Positions 1-7,211 of a DNA stretch of 52,961 nt are shown one piece after another. The notes below the pieces were generated by a model, which was not told the DNA's origin, made no database searches, and saw only the letters and a program-made list of their open reading frames with translations. The DNA is from Bacteroidota bacterium. Lineage in GTDB: Bacteria > Bacteroidota > Bacteroidia > Bacteroidales > FEN-979. The position numbers were made by a program, and so were the translations under genes. Each line of letters opens with the position of its first letter. The first letter of the stretch is position 1. The stretch spans positions 1 through 52,961 of the forward strand of contig VGGL01000007.1 of the NCBI GenBank assembly GCA_016868575.1, read 5' to 3'.

Positions 1-118
1 CTACGTACTCTGTCTTTAAATACTCTTGGCCTTTCAAACCAAAAGCATGGTATAGTAAGCTTTGCAATGTCATGAGTACAAATATCTATACTTTTTTTCA
101 CAGGTACGCATTATTACG

Positions 119-472
119 ATGAACCAAACAGAAATCATCAATTCCACCGGTTCAAGTCTCTCAGCGGAATATTTCCTGGGAAACTTTATCGTTCGTGATG
201 AAAAAGGGACGGAGATCTTTCAAACCCGGGAAAAGGCTGTTGCGGAGTTTCTCCTGATCTTGTCCAGACCCGGTATTTTTCAGTTGCGTATTCCTGTCGA
301 TAAAGATGTTATTATCAATATTTTGGATAGCTATCGAAGCTATTTGCAAACATTGAGAGAACAATTACTCCTCAATGCAAATCAAAAAACGCATAGCTAT
401 TCAGAGGCAGAAAGGTTGGCAAAGGAAGTTATGGAAGACTATGGCTTTATAGATATTGTCCTAAACGGATAA
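119..472 (+). CDS. hypothetical protein (117 aa)
   Basis: I do not recognise this protein. The frame is open from position 62, but the first 19 codons are compositionally odd. The ATG at 119 gives a soluble 117-residue protein starting MNQTEIINSTG, so I prefer that start. There is no signal peptide or membrane segment. The C-terminal third is helical and charged, with a SEAERLAKEVMEDYG stretch, and could be a small regulatory or antitoxin-like protein, but nothing supports a specific function. It converges on korB, with a heptad-repeat array between the two stop codons. The start of its transcript is not visible: the only TA...TTTG candidate upstream has the wrong internal spacing. Confidence 0.55.
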   Translation: MNQTEIINSTGSSLSAEYFLGNFIVRDEKGTEIFQTREKAVAEFLLILSRPGIFQLRIPVDKDVIINILDSYRSYLQTLREQLLLNANQKTHSYSEAERLAKEVMEDYGFIDIVLNG

Positions 473-574
473 GTCATCAATAGCTGCACATTAAATCTTT
501 CTTTGAGCGGGCGAGGCAAATCGCTGAAACATCATGTAAAGATAGAAATGAAAGCGGCAGAAGAAAAAGGATAA

Positions 575-672
575 ATCTAAAATCCAAAATCTAAAAGCTA
601 AAATCTAAAGTGCAAAGTGCAAGGTGTAAAGTGCAAATTATTACACTTTGCACTTTACCTTTTGCACTTATT
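575..672. repeat. heptad-phased intergenic array with inverted right half
   Basis: From 575 the sequence reads in consecutive 7-bp words: ATCTAAA, ATCCAAA, ATCTAAA, AGCTAAA, ATCTAAA, then GTGCAAA, GTGCAAG, GTGTAAA, GTGCAAA. After a TTATTAC junction come the complementary words ACTTTGC, ACTTTAC and CTTTTGC. The second half can therefore fold back on the GTGCAAA words as a hairpin. The array fills the gap between two convergent genes and runs into the korB stop codon, so it may also act as a terminator. Confidence 0.8.
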
Positions 673-1717
673 TTATCTCCCACGTATCGCCTTCGTTCAG
701 CAAGTCATCCATGCATTTGATCTTGGAAGATGCCTTGGCATGTTTGATCTGTTCTTCAACCAGGTCGTCGTAGGTTGGGAAGATCGCCGAGCGGATCACC
801 CCGAAGACCATGGGGAAATGAGGCGGAGCCAGCTTTGCCAGCATGAGGTGGATTCCCGGATCGGGATTGTATTTGTCGTGCACAAGGATGTCGCTTTCGG
901 TGATACCACCTTTACCAAGCTCAACAACTTCCAATTGCGTCCCATTAATACGGAGGCCTTTCTTTTTATCCTTGCCGAACAGCATGGGTTCGCCATTATG
1001 CACAACCAGCATGTTCTCCTCCCGGTGCTCTTTGCTGATAATATCGAAATGGACTTTGTCGGCAAAGATGATGCAGTTTTGCAGTATCTCCATGACCGAA
1101 GTACCATCATGTTTGGCAGCTTCGAACATAGCTTCCGTCATCAGGTTGATGTCGTTATCCGGTACACGGGCATAGAAGGTACCTTGTGCGCCCATGACCA
1201 GTTCCCCAACATTAAAGGGATGCTCGATGGTTCCTTGCGGGGATGTTTTGGTCACCTTACCCATCGGTGTGGTTGGTGAATATTGGCCTTTGGTCAGGCC
1301 ATAAATCTGGTTGTTGAACAGGATGATGTTCACATCGACGTTACGGCGGATGATATGGATGAAATGGTTTCCTCCGATAGCCAGGGAATCTCCGTCACCG
1401 GTGGCGATCCAGACGCTGAGCCGCGGATTGGCCACCTTGACGCCGGTGCCGATGCCGGCTGCTCTGCCATGGATGCCATGGATACCGTAGGTGTTCACAT
1501 AATACGGGAAGCGTGAGGAGCACCCGATCCCGGAGACCAGGCAGAAGTTCTCCTTGCGGTAGCCGATCTTCGGAAAAACCCTTTCCAGGGCACTCAGGAT
1601 AGCATGAGCGCCACAGCCGGGGCACCATTTGACCATCTGGTCGCTTTCAAAATCAGCTTTTGATAATTGAACGGTAGATCGTTCAACAGTAGGATTGATT
1701 ATTTCGTTGGGTTCCAT
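668..1717 (-). CDS. korB: 2-oxoacid:ferredoxin oxidoreductase, beta subunit (KorB type)
   Basis: This is the thiamine-pyrophosphate subunit of a 2-oxoacid:ferredoxin oxidoreductase, most likely the 2-oxoglutarate enzyme, which makes acyl-CoA, CO2 and reduced ferredoxin in the cytoplasm. The sequence shows the N-terminal WCPGCG motif (residues 31-36) and the TPP/Mg motif from GDGDSL (107-112) to NN (135-136). The frame opens further upstream only with a TTG. The ATG at 1717 has an AGGAG seven bases upstream (1725-1729) and lies one base past the korA stop, so it is the better start and implies translational coupling to korA. At 349 residues the length is normal. Substrate preference (2-oxoglutarate versus another oxoacid) is inferred from the KorAB architecture only. 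Confidence 0.9.
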   Translation of the reverse strand: MEPNEIINPTVERSTVQLSKADFESDQMVKWCPGCGAHAILSALERVFPKIGYRKENFCLVSGIGCSSRFPYYVNTYGIHGIHGRAAGIGTGVKVANPRLSVWIATGDGDSLAIGGNHFIHIIRRNVDVNIILFNNQIYGLTKGQYSPTTPMGKVTKTSPQGTIEHPFNVGELVMGAQGTFYARVPDNDINLMTEAMFEAAKHDGTSVMEILQNCIIFADKVHFDIISKEHREENMLVVHNGEPMLFGKDKKKGLRINGTQLEVVELGKGGITESDILVHDKYNPDPGIHLMLAKLAPPHFPMVFGVIRSAIFPTYDDLVEEQIKHAKASSKIKCMDDLLNEGDTWEIK

Positions 1718-1718
1718 A

Positions 1719-3569
1719 TTATTTCTCCTCAAGCATTTGGTTGAACTTTTCGGTTAACTCCTGGATCGTGAAGGGCAAGGCCTGCACCTTGTTGATCTGG
1801 TAGAAATTCGGTAGGGGGAATTTCATCCGGAGGTAGTTGACAAACTGTCCGCTGTTGAGCTCACACACCAGGATCTTTTTGAAGTTTTTCAGGATTTTGC
1901 CCGTATTCTTCGGCAGCGGCATGATGTAGTTAAAGTGGGCATGGCTCACGCTTTTTCCTTCGGCCTGAACTTTTTGTACAGCCTGGTGGACACTACCGTA
2001 GGTTCCACCCCAGCTCACGACCAGCAGATCGCCTTTGGCAGGGCCGTCGAGCGTTTGTTCCGGGATAAAATCGGCCACTTTTTCAACTTTGGCGGCACGG
2101 AGGTCAACCATCACTTGGTGGTTCATCGGATCAGTGGTAACGACTCCTGTGATATTTTCTTTTTCCAAGCCGCCAATTCTGTGACGCAATCCTTCGGTAC
2201 CAGGGATGGCCCATTTTCTGACCAGCGTTTCCGGATCGCGTTTGTAGGGTTTGAAATCCGGTTCGTTGGCTTTCGCAATAGGAGGCTTAATGGCAGGCAG
2301 TTCCGACATCTTCGGTATCCTGAATAAGGCGGAACCAAATCCCAGGGCGCCATCTGTGAGGAGGATGCATGGAGTCATGTGTTCCATCGAAAGCTTGGCG
2401 GCCTCGAAAGCGTAATAGAAACAGTTGTCGGGCGTGGAAGCTGCGATCACGATAACCGGACACTCGCCATTTCGGCCGAAGAGTGCCTGGTAAAGGTCTG
2501 ATTGTTCTGATTTGGTAGGTAACCCCGTTGAAGGGCCACCACGTTGGACATTCACGATGATGAGCGGCAATTCGGTGATTACCGCCAGCCCGATGGCTTC
2601 GCTTTTCAGTGATAATCCAGGGCCGGAGGTGGTGGTACAAGCCATCGAACCGGTGTAGCTTGCGCCAATGGCGGAGCAGATGCCTGCAATTTCATCTTCT
2701 GCCTGGAAAACTCTGGCGCCGAGCGATTTGTGCAGAGACAATTCCATCAATATTTCGGTTGCCGGCGTGATGGGATAGGAACCAAGGAATAATGGCCTTC
2801 CCGATTTTTCAGCAGCAGCCAGCAATCCCCAGGCTGTAGCCACGTTGCCGGTGATATTGCGGTAGCGGCCTTTTTTCATTTTGGCCGGGCCGACATGGAT
2901 CACCGATTCGAGCGCCTCAATGGTATCAGCGTAGTTATATCCCGATTGCAACACAACTTTGTTGATGTCAGCAAGCCGGGGATTTTTCTTGAACTTAGTC
3001 TCAAAATAATGAAAAGCCTGTTTCAGGTCACGGTCGAAGATGAAATAGAGCATGCCCAGTGCGAACATGTTTTTGCTTCGCTCCGCAGTCTTGGTATCCA
3101 CTCCCATATCTTTGAGGCTTTCCTTGGTCAGGGTAGTGATCTTGGCCTTGAGCAGGAGATAGCTTTCCAGGCTGTTGTCTGTCAGCGGATTATCCTTGTA
3201 GCCGGCTTTTTCTATTGATTTTTCATCAAATGCATCGGCATCAACAAGGATGGTAGCGCCTTTCTTTACCCATTTGAGGTTTGCTTTCAGGGATGCCGGG
3301 TTCATGGCCACAAGCACATCCACCTGGTCGCCGATGGTATGGATTTTTTCTTTCCCTACATGAACCTGAAATCCGGAGACGCCGGCGATGGTATTCTGGG
3401 GTGCGCGGATCTCCGCCGGAAAGTCGGGGAAAGTAGCCAGGTCGTTGCCGGCAATGGCTGCGCTGTCGGAGAAGATGCTGCCGGTGAGCTGCATCCCGTC
3501 GCCGGAATCACCCACGAACTTCACCACAACTTCTTCTCTTTCAATGATGTTTTTCTTCTTTTGGGTCAT
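1719..3569 (-). CDS. korA: 2-oxoacid:ferredoxin oxidoreductase, fused gamma/alpha subunit (KorA type)
   Basis: This is the partner of korB. Residues about 10-190 are the gamma (CoA-related) domain, with GDSGDGMQLTG at 20-30. The alpha domain follows from about residue 245, with the GSYPITPATEI signature near 262 and the C-terminal transketolase-like domain. This gamma-alpha fusion with a separate beta subunit is the usual KorA arrangement. No [4Fe-4S] delta domain is fused, so electrons probably pass to a free ferredoxin, for which the divergent 55-residue ferredoxin gene is the obvious candidate. A TACCTTTG -7 element at 3592-3599 lies just upstream. korA and korB form a two-gene operon. Confidence 0.9.
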   Translation of the reverse strand: MTQKKKNIIEREEVVVKFVGDSGDGMQLTGSIFSDSAAIAGNDLATFPDFPAEIRAPQNTIAGVSGFQVHVGKEKIHTIGDQVDVLVAMNPASLKANLKWVKKGATILVDADAFDEKSIEKAGYKDNPLTDNSLESYLLLKAKITTLTKESLKDMGVDTKTAERSKNMFALGMLYFIFDRDLKQAFHYFETKFKKNPRLADINKVVLQSGYNYADTIEALESVIHVGPAKMKKGRYRNITGNVATAWGLLAAAEKSGRPLFLGSYPITPATEILMELSLHKSLGARVFQAEDEIAGICSAIGASYTGSMACTTTSGPGLSLKSEAIGLAVITELPLIIVNVQRGGPSTGLPTKSEQSDLYQALFGRNGECPVIVIAASTPDNCFYYAFEAAKLSMEHMTPCILLTDGALGFGSALFRIPKMSELPAIKPPIAKANEPDFKPYKRDPETLVRKWAIPGTEGLRHRIGGLEKENITGVVTTDPMNHQVMVDLRAAKVEKVADFIPEQTLDGPAKGDLLVVSWGGTYGSVHQAVQKVQAEGKSVSHAHFNYIMPLPKNTGKILKNFKKILVCELNSGQFVNYLRMKFPLPNFYQINKVQALPFTIQELTEKFNQMLEEK

Positions 3570-3591
3570 GATAACTTGAGGTTTAGCCGTG

Positions 3592-3599
3592 CAAAGGTA
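3592..3599 (-). promoter_or_regulatory. -7 element of korA promoter
   Basis: The minus strand reads TACCTTTG, matching the Bacteroidota -7 consensus TAnnTTTG, 23 bases before the korA ATG. It is the left half of a divergent promoter pair with the ferredoxin promoter. Confidence 0.6.
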
Positions 3600-3626
3600 T
3601 TTTTTTTCGCTGAAATTGAATTTTTA

Positions 3627-3634
3627 TATCTTTG
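3627..3634 (+). promoter_or_regulatory. -7 element of ferredoxin promoter
   Basis: TATCTTTG matches TAnnTTTG and lies 26 bases before the ferredoxin ATG. It places transcription start downstream of the alternative ATG at 3589, which rules that longer start out. Confidence 0.65.
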
Positions 3635-3660
3635 CACCGAAATCAATATTCTTAATAACC

Positions 3661-3828
3661 ATGGCTTATATAATTAACGAAGACTGTACTGCTTGCGGAA
3701 CCTGTATCGATGAGTGCCCGGTTGAGGCCATTGCTGAAGGTGACATTTACGTAATTGACCCTGCTGTCTGCACCGACTGCGGCGCATGCGCAGATGTTTG
3801 CCCGGTTGAGGCGATCCATCCCGCATAA
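3661..3828 (+). CDS. 2[4Fe-4S] ferredoxin (55 aa)
   Basis: This is a small clostridial-type ferredoxin, a soluble low-potential electron carrier. Two CxxCxxCxxxCP motifs are visible: Cys9/12/15/19 and Cys37/40/43/47, each followed by Pro, for two [4Fe-4S] clusters. The ATG at 3661 (MAYIINEDC) gives the canonical 55-residue length; the longer in-frame start begins upstream of the promoter. It is transcribed divergently from korA and is the likely acceptor of KorAB electrons, though that pairing is inferred from position. A strong hairpin terminator follows. Confidence 0.95.
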   Translation: MAYIINEDCTACGTCIDECPVEAIAEGDIYVIDPAVCTDCGACADVCPVEAIHPA

Positions 3829-3850
3829 GGATCATCTTTATGAAACAAGA

Positions 3851-3877
3851 AAAAAGCGGCTCAAAAGGCCGCTTTTT
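3851..3877. terminator. bidirectional intrinsic terminator
   Basis: A perfect 10-bp stem (AAAAAGCGGC paired with GCCGCTTTTT) closes a 7-base loop. T-runs on both strands suit it to terminate both the ferredoxin gene and the convergent lpxH gene. Its last base overlaps the lpxH stop codon. Confidence 0.85.
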
Positions 3878-4647
3878 CATTTCTCCATCCATCTGATCAT
3901 ATCCAGCTTTTCCCCATCAAACACCGCATACGTAAAGTTCGTCAGCCAGTCGCCGAGGTTGATGTAGCGGCAGGTGTCGGTGAGCTTTACATCGATGGGC
4001 AGGTGCCAGTGGCCATAGATGAAGTAGTCGATCTGCTCTCCATCGGCCAGGATGTTGCGGGAATGGATGGCCAGCGGAGCGTTCTCGGAGTTGTTAGCCG
4101 TGAGCCGTTTCAACTCTTCCTCTTTCTTAGTCAGGTTGAGATATCGACTTTGCCCGCTCCAGAAGTTGGCAATGCGGATGGCCAGGTCGGGATGGATCCA
4201 GCTGAAGAGCCATTGCAGGATCCTGTTCTGGAAGACCTTTTTGATGAATTTATACCCCTTGTCACCTGGTCCCAAGCCGTCGCCGTGGGCAATGTAGAAG
4301 CGTTTACCCGGTAAATCCAGGATTTCCGGGTCGCGGTGCATGATGAGACCAAGCTCCTTCTCGAGGTAATCGAAGGCCCACATATCATGGTTGCCGCGGA
4401 AGAGATGAACCGGGATCCCTGCATCGGTGATCTCAGCCAGCTTCCCGAAAAGCCGAACATAACCCTTGGGAACAACTGTCCGGTACTCGAACCAGAAATC
4501 GAAGACGTCACCCATCAGGTAAATAGCCTGGGCGTCCTTGCGGACCTCTTCCAGCCAGGCAACGATCTTCTTCTCCCGCTCCAGGCTTTGTGGATGATCA
4601 GGTATGCCTAGGTGAAAGTCGGATGCAAAGTAGATCTTGTTGGCCAT
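3877..4647 (-). CDS. lpxH: UDP-2,3-diacylglucosamine diphosphatase (LpxH-type)
   Basis: This calcineurin-like metallophosphoesterase is assigned to lipid A biosynthesis: hydrolysis of UDP-2,3-diacylglucosamine to lipid X at the inner face of the membrane. The di-metal motifs appear in order: DFHLG (10-14), GDVFDFW (46-52), RGNHD (84-88), AHGDG near 120 and GHWH near 216. About 256 residues fits the Bacteroidota LpxH group. Two adjacent ATGs exist (4650 and 4647); MANKIYF is taken. A TATCTTTG -7 element lies at 4679-4686. Other metallophosphoesterases share the fold, so substrate assignment rests on the FDFW and length pattern. Confidence 0.8.
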   Translation of the reverse strand: MANKIYFASDFHLGIPDHPQSLEREKKIVAWLEEVRKDAQAIYLMGDVFDFWFEYRTVVPKGYVRLFGKLAEITDAGIPVHLFRGNHDMWAFDYLEKELGLIMHRDPEILDLPGKRFYIAHGDGLGPGDKGYKFIKKVFQNRILQWLFSWIHPDLAIRIANFWSGQSRYLNLTKKEEELKRLTANNSENAPLAIHSRNILADGEQIDYFIYGHWHLPIDVKLTDTCRYINLGDWLTNFTYAVFDGEKLDMIRWMEK

Positions 4648-4678
4648 CATGGAGGGCTATCAGGGGTTGTTTTGAGAG

Positions 4679-4686
4679 CAAAGATA
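4679..4686 (-). promoter_or_regulatory. -7 element of lpxH promoter
   Basis: The minus strand reads TATCTTTG (TAnnTTTG), about 30 bases before the lpxH start. Confidence 0.55.
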
Positions 4687-4828
4687 AAGTAATCTCAGGA
4701 AAGTGGTATTGAAATATTATCTGGAACGCAGATGGAACAGATTTTCACGGGTGGGAATCAACGATATGTATATTCTCATCTGATGGGATGTAGCACCTTC
4801 CCGGAAAGGCCTATTTCAGTGCCTTTGA

Positions 4829-5557
4829 TTATGCTTTAATAACGACCATGTCGTCAGAAATGGTCTCTTTTCCAAGGAAGCACATCAGCAGCCGGGCAAC
4901 GGTGAGGACATCCTTCTGGCAATAGGTGACAATCCTTGGCAGGTCGTGGTCTTCCCAGTACACTTTCCACACATCGGCGCCGCCGATATCGTCTTTGGGG
5001 GATGGAAGATCAAAGGCCGCGGCCAGGAGGTCAAGGGAAGTGTAGTTCTTGAAATCGCCGAATTTCCACATCTCCATCGTATCCAGATGCTGGATTTCCC
5101 ATTTTTTCTTTCCGGACAGGTCAAGAATTCTGGGAATTCGCAAACGGTTGATGAGCATCCGGCGTGTCAGGTAAGGGAAGTCAAACTCTTTGCCATTGTG
5201 GGCACACAGCAGGTGCTCATCATGGTTGAAGGATCGTTCCAATAAAGCCCTGAAGTCATCCAGCAATTTCCGTTCATCATCCCCAAAGAAAGATTTGATG
5301 CGAAACTCGGAACCCCTTATGTACCCTGCCGAGATACAGATGACCTTACCAAATTCGGCATAGATCCCCGCTCTTGGAAAAAGATCTTCCGGAGACTTGG
5401 CCTCATTTCCGGCAAAACGGTCTTGTTTGTTCAGGTTTTCAGCCTTGAGGTCCCAATGTTTTCTGAATCTTTCAGGGAGGTCGGCGTACTTGCTGACCAT
5501 GGGGACGGTTTCGATATCCAGAAAGAGGATGTCGGAGGATTTCAGTGATTCTAACAT
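4829..5557 (-). CDS. 3'-5' exonuclease, PolB-exonuclease-like (RNase H fold)
   Basis: This is a predicted DnaQ/RNase H-fold exonuclease related to the proofreading domain of family B polymerases, without any polymerase domain. Three acidic motifs fit DEDDy: LDIETVP near residue 15 (D, E), AHNGKEFDFPYL near 120 (D) and the C-terminal YCQKDVLTVARLL (Y and D). It is 242 residues and cytosolic. Proteins of this kind are widespread and poorly studied in Bacteroidota; a role in DNA or RNA end trimming is inferred. It is monocistronic, and the upstream region is a degenerate intergenic repeat rather than a clear promoter. Confidence 0.75.
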   Translation of the reverse strand: MLESLKSSDILFLDIETVPMVSKYADLPERFRKHWDLKAENLNKQDRFAGNEAKSPEDLFPRAGIYAEFGKVICISAGYIRGSEFRIKSFFGDDERKLLDDFRALLERSFNHDEHLLCAHNGKEFDFPYLTRRMLINRLRIPRILDLSGKKKWEIQHLDTMEMWKFGDFKNYTSLDLLAAAFDLPSPKDDIGGADVWKVYWEDHDLPRIVTYCQKDVLTVARLLMCFLGKETISDDMVVIKA

Positions 5558-5569
5558 GGTTGTAATTTA

Positions 5570-5610
5570 TTTACCACAGAGATCTCAGAGAAGGCGCGGA
5601 GGTCGCAGAG
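5570..5610. repeat. left inverted repeat of GxxExxY cassette 1
   Basis: This begins TTTACCACAGAG and matches the reverse complement of 6095-6134 (TTAACCACAGAG...) at roughly three quarters of positions by eye. The outer 12 bases match at 11 positions and the inner part is more degenerate. Confidence 0.6.
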
Positions 5611-5652
5611 CATGAACTTCAGTACTTCCATCTAATCTGTTGTGGTTTTCAT

Positions 5653-6030
5653 TTAATATCCATTTATGACCCTTTTAATTCCATTCTTTAACAGAGAAAC
5701 ATTAAAATTAATCAATAATCCAAGATGGTATTTGCCCAATTTCAGATATGTCAGTATCTGGGCCAGATGCACATCATTGATTGATTCAACGCTTTTTATT
5801 TCAACAACAACTTTTCTTTCAACCAGTAGATCCAGTCTATATCCACATTCAAGATGTATGCCCTCAAAAATCAAAGGCATTGGCTTTTCTTTTTCAACAA
5901 ATAGTCCAACCTGTTTTAGCATATAGAAGATACTTTCTTTATATGCACTCTCAAGAAGTCCTGGACCAAGCGCTTTATGAACCTCAATAGCCTGCCCAAT
6001 AACCAATCCCGCGATCTGATTCTCATACAT
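5653..6030 (-). CDS. GxxExxY protein (PDDEXK_3-like), copy 1
   Basis: This 125-residue member of the GxxExxY family shows GLLESAY near residue 24 (the name-giving motif) and a PD-(D/E)xK nuclease-like core, RLDLLV...VVVEIKS (D, then E-x-K). The family is common in environmental Bacteroidota and related phyla, and its function is unknown. A second, diverged copy lies 0.7 kb away on the same strand. Both copies sit between imperfect inverted repeats, suggesting they move or are maintained as small cassettes. No promoter motif is evident. Confidence 0.85.
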   Translation of the reverse strand: MYENQIAGLVIGQAIEVHKALGPGLLESAYKESIFYMLKQVGLFVEKEKPMPLIFEGIHLECGYRLDLLVERKVVVEIKSVESINDVHLAQILTYLKLGKYHLGLLINFNVSLLKNGIKRVINGY

Positions 6031-6094
6031 ACTTTCCAGAATTAATAAAACATGACTGACAACAAGAATTTCCCTTAGTCAAAGTAACTCCCCT

Positions 6095-6134
6095 TCCGTG
6101 AACTCCGTGCATCCTTAGTGAACTCTGTGGTTAA
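6095..6134. repeat. right inverted repeat of GxxExxY cassette 1
   Basis: This ends in AACTCTGTGGTTAA, the complement of the left copy at 5570. The same CTnTGTGGT ending recurs at 7187-7197 and 51061-51072. Confidence 0.6.
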
Positions 6135-6151
6135 GTGACTGAACATGACTT

Positions 6152-6670
6152 CTATTCATAAGAGGTAGTTGTACCATCTCCCTGATCTCTTCTCCTCTCA
6201 GGAGAAGGGGAGTGAGGGGTTGAACTCATATGCAGTATCTTCCCGGCAACAAGTCTGTCAACCGGAAAGGTAAATTCTTCCTTATCCAGAATTGAAAGAG
6301 CTACCCATCGAAAGGTCTGTGCGCCGTCGATATATTCAAAATCAAATCTCTTTTCTGTAACTCTAATAACTACCTCTTTATCAACCGGTTCAACAAGGTA
6401 GTAGATGCTGATGAGTTGCCGGTTGGAGGGAAGAAGCTCGGTGGGCTGAAAGAATTCCGTTGTATAGAAATGGACCGGCTCCTTGATTTCCATGTTCAGC
6501 TCTTCCCGGAATTCTCTCCGGAGACAATCCACCGGGCCTTCGCCAAATTGTAGCCCGCCGCCTGGGAATTTGGTCATCGGTATACCTAACCGGAATTCAT
6601 CGGTAACGAGGATCTTCCCATCTTTAATCAATAGCCCGTAAATTCTAATATTGAAGCTCTTGTCTTTCAT
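6152..6670 (-). CDS. NUDIX hydrolase
   Basis: This is a cytosolic NUDIX-fold pyrophosphatase acting on a nucleoside-diphosphate-linked substrate that cannot be specified. The Nudix box is clear: Gly38, Glu44, then REFREELN at 52-59, with Asn where Gly is usual. The catalytic domain ends near residue 145. The last 25 or so residues (rich in Ser, Pro, Arg and Asp) are encoded by a palindromic intergenic repeat at 6189-6207 and its flanks. The native C-terminus has therefore probably been replaced by repeat insertion, or the true end was nearby. The gene lies between the two GxxExxY cassettes on the same strand. Confidence 0.8.
   Translation of the reverse strand: MKDKSFNIRIYGLLIKDGKILVTDEFRLGIPMTKFPGGGLQFGEGPVDCLRREFREELNMEIKEPVHFYTTEFFQPTELLPSNRQLISIYYLVEPVDKEVVIRVTEKRFDFEYIDGAQTFRWVALSILDKEEFTFPVDRLVAGKILHMSSTPHSPSPERRRDQGDGTTTSYE
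6189..6207. repeat. GC-rich palindromic repeat, copy A
   Basis: CTTCTCCT and AGGAGAAG form an 8-bp stem around a 3-base loop, followed by GGGAGTGAGGGG. It has the same plan as 33858-33896 and lies inside the 3' end of the NUDIX reading frame. Confidence 0.7.
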
Positions 6671-6715
6671 ATTCTTTCTGGATTTTGCAGCCTACTTTGA
6701 TCTCCAACCTTGCTA

Positions 6716-6745
6716 ATTCACCACAATAGGCACATAGGACACATT
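6716..6745. repeat. left inverted repeat of GxxExxY cassette 2
   Basis: This 30-bp element (starting ATTCACCACAATAGG) is the reverse complement of 7171-7200 at 27 of 30 positions. Its inner end overlaps the stop codon of the GxxExxY gene. Confidence 0.85.
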
Positions 6746-7160
6746 AGTACCCTTTTGGTAACTGTGAAAACAAGTCTGTAACCATAGTTTTTTGCCCTTC
6801 TTTAAAGATGTTTGTACAATTGAAGTTAATTAGAATTCCTTTGGGTTTTCTAAGGAGCCGCAGATAAGTAAGAAGCTGAGCCTCATGAATCGGCAATATT
6901 TGATCAACTGCCTTTAATTCAACAATGATCTTATCATCAACCATTAAGTCGTACCTTAATTCACAATCCAAGTATAAACCTTTAAAATACAATGGAACTT
7001 TCTGTTGATTTGATACCTTCATTCCTTGAATTCTCAATAGATGAATTAAACACTTTTCATATACACTTTCAAGAAGCCCAGGACCAATGTCTTTATGAAC
7101 CTCAATGGCAGCCACTATCACGGTATAGGTTAGAGAATTCAGATATTTTTGTGTTAACAT
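6744..7160 (-). CDS. GxxExxY protein (PDDEXK_3-like), copy 2
   Basis: This 138-residue protein is a paralogue of the gene at 5653-6030. It has GLLESVY near residue 28 and a nuclease-like RYDLMV...IIVELKA core (D, then E-x-K). The two copies are clearly diverged in sequence, so this is not a recent tandem duplication. The gene sits almost exactly between 30-bp inverted repeats at 6716-6745 and 7171-7200, leaving only about 10 bp between its start and the right repeat. Function is unknown; a nuclease-like or nucleic-acid-binding role is only an inference from the fold. Confidence 0.85.
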   Translation of the reverse strand: MLTQKYLNSLTYTVIVAAIEVHKDIGPGLLESVYEKCLIHLLRIQGMKVSNQQKVPLYFKGLYLDCELRYDLMVDDKIIVELKAVDQILPIHEAQLLTYLRLLRKPKGILINFNCTNIFKEGQKTMVTDLFSQLPKGY

Positions 7161-7170
7161 GTATTTTCCT

Positions 7171-7200
7171 ATTGTGACCTATGTGTCTATTGTGGTGAAT
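7171..7200. repeat. right inverted repeat of GxxExxY cassette 2
   Basis: This 30-bp element ends TCTATTGTGGTGAAT and is complementary to 6716-6745 with three mismatches. Confidence 0.85.
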
Positions 7201-7211
7201 AAGAAAAATGA

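Noticed and set aside
56-64. TA...TTTG promoter box for the first gene
   Set aside because: There are three bases between TA and TTTG instead of two, so it does not fit the consensus.
477-574. Short coding remnant downstream of the first gene (reads SFFERARQIAETS in one frame)
   Set aside because: It is too short and has no start or family match that I can support; left as unexplained intergenic sequence.
617-1279. 220-codon open frame on the plus strand opposite korB
   Set aside because: It lies antisense to a conserved enzyme gene whose motifs are all on the minus strand; the translation resembles no protein family and has no promoter or start context.
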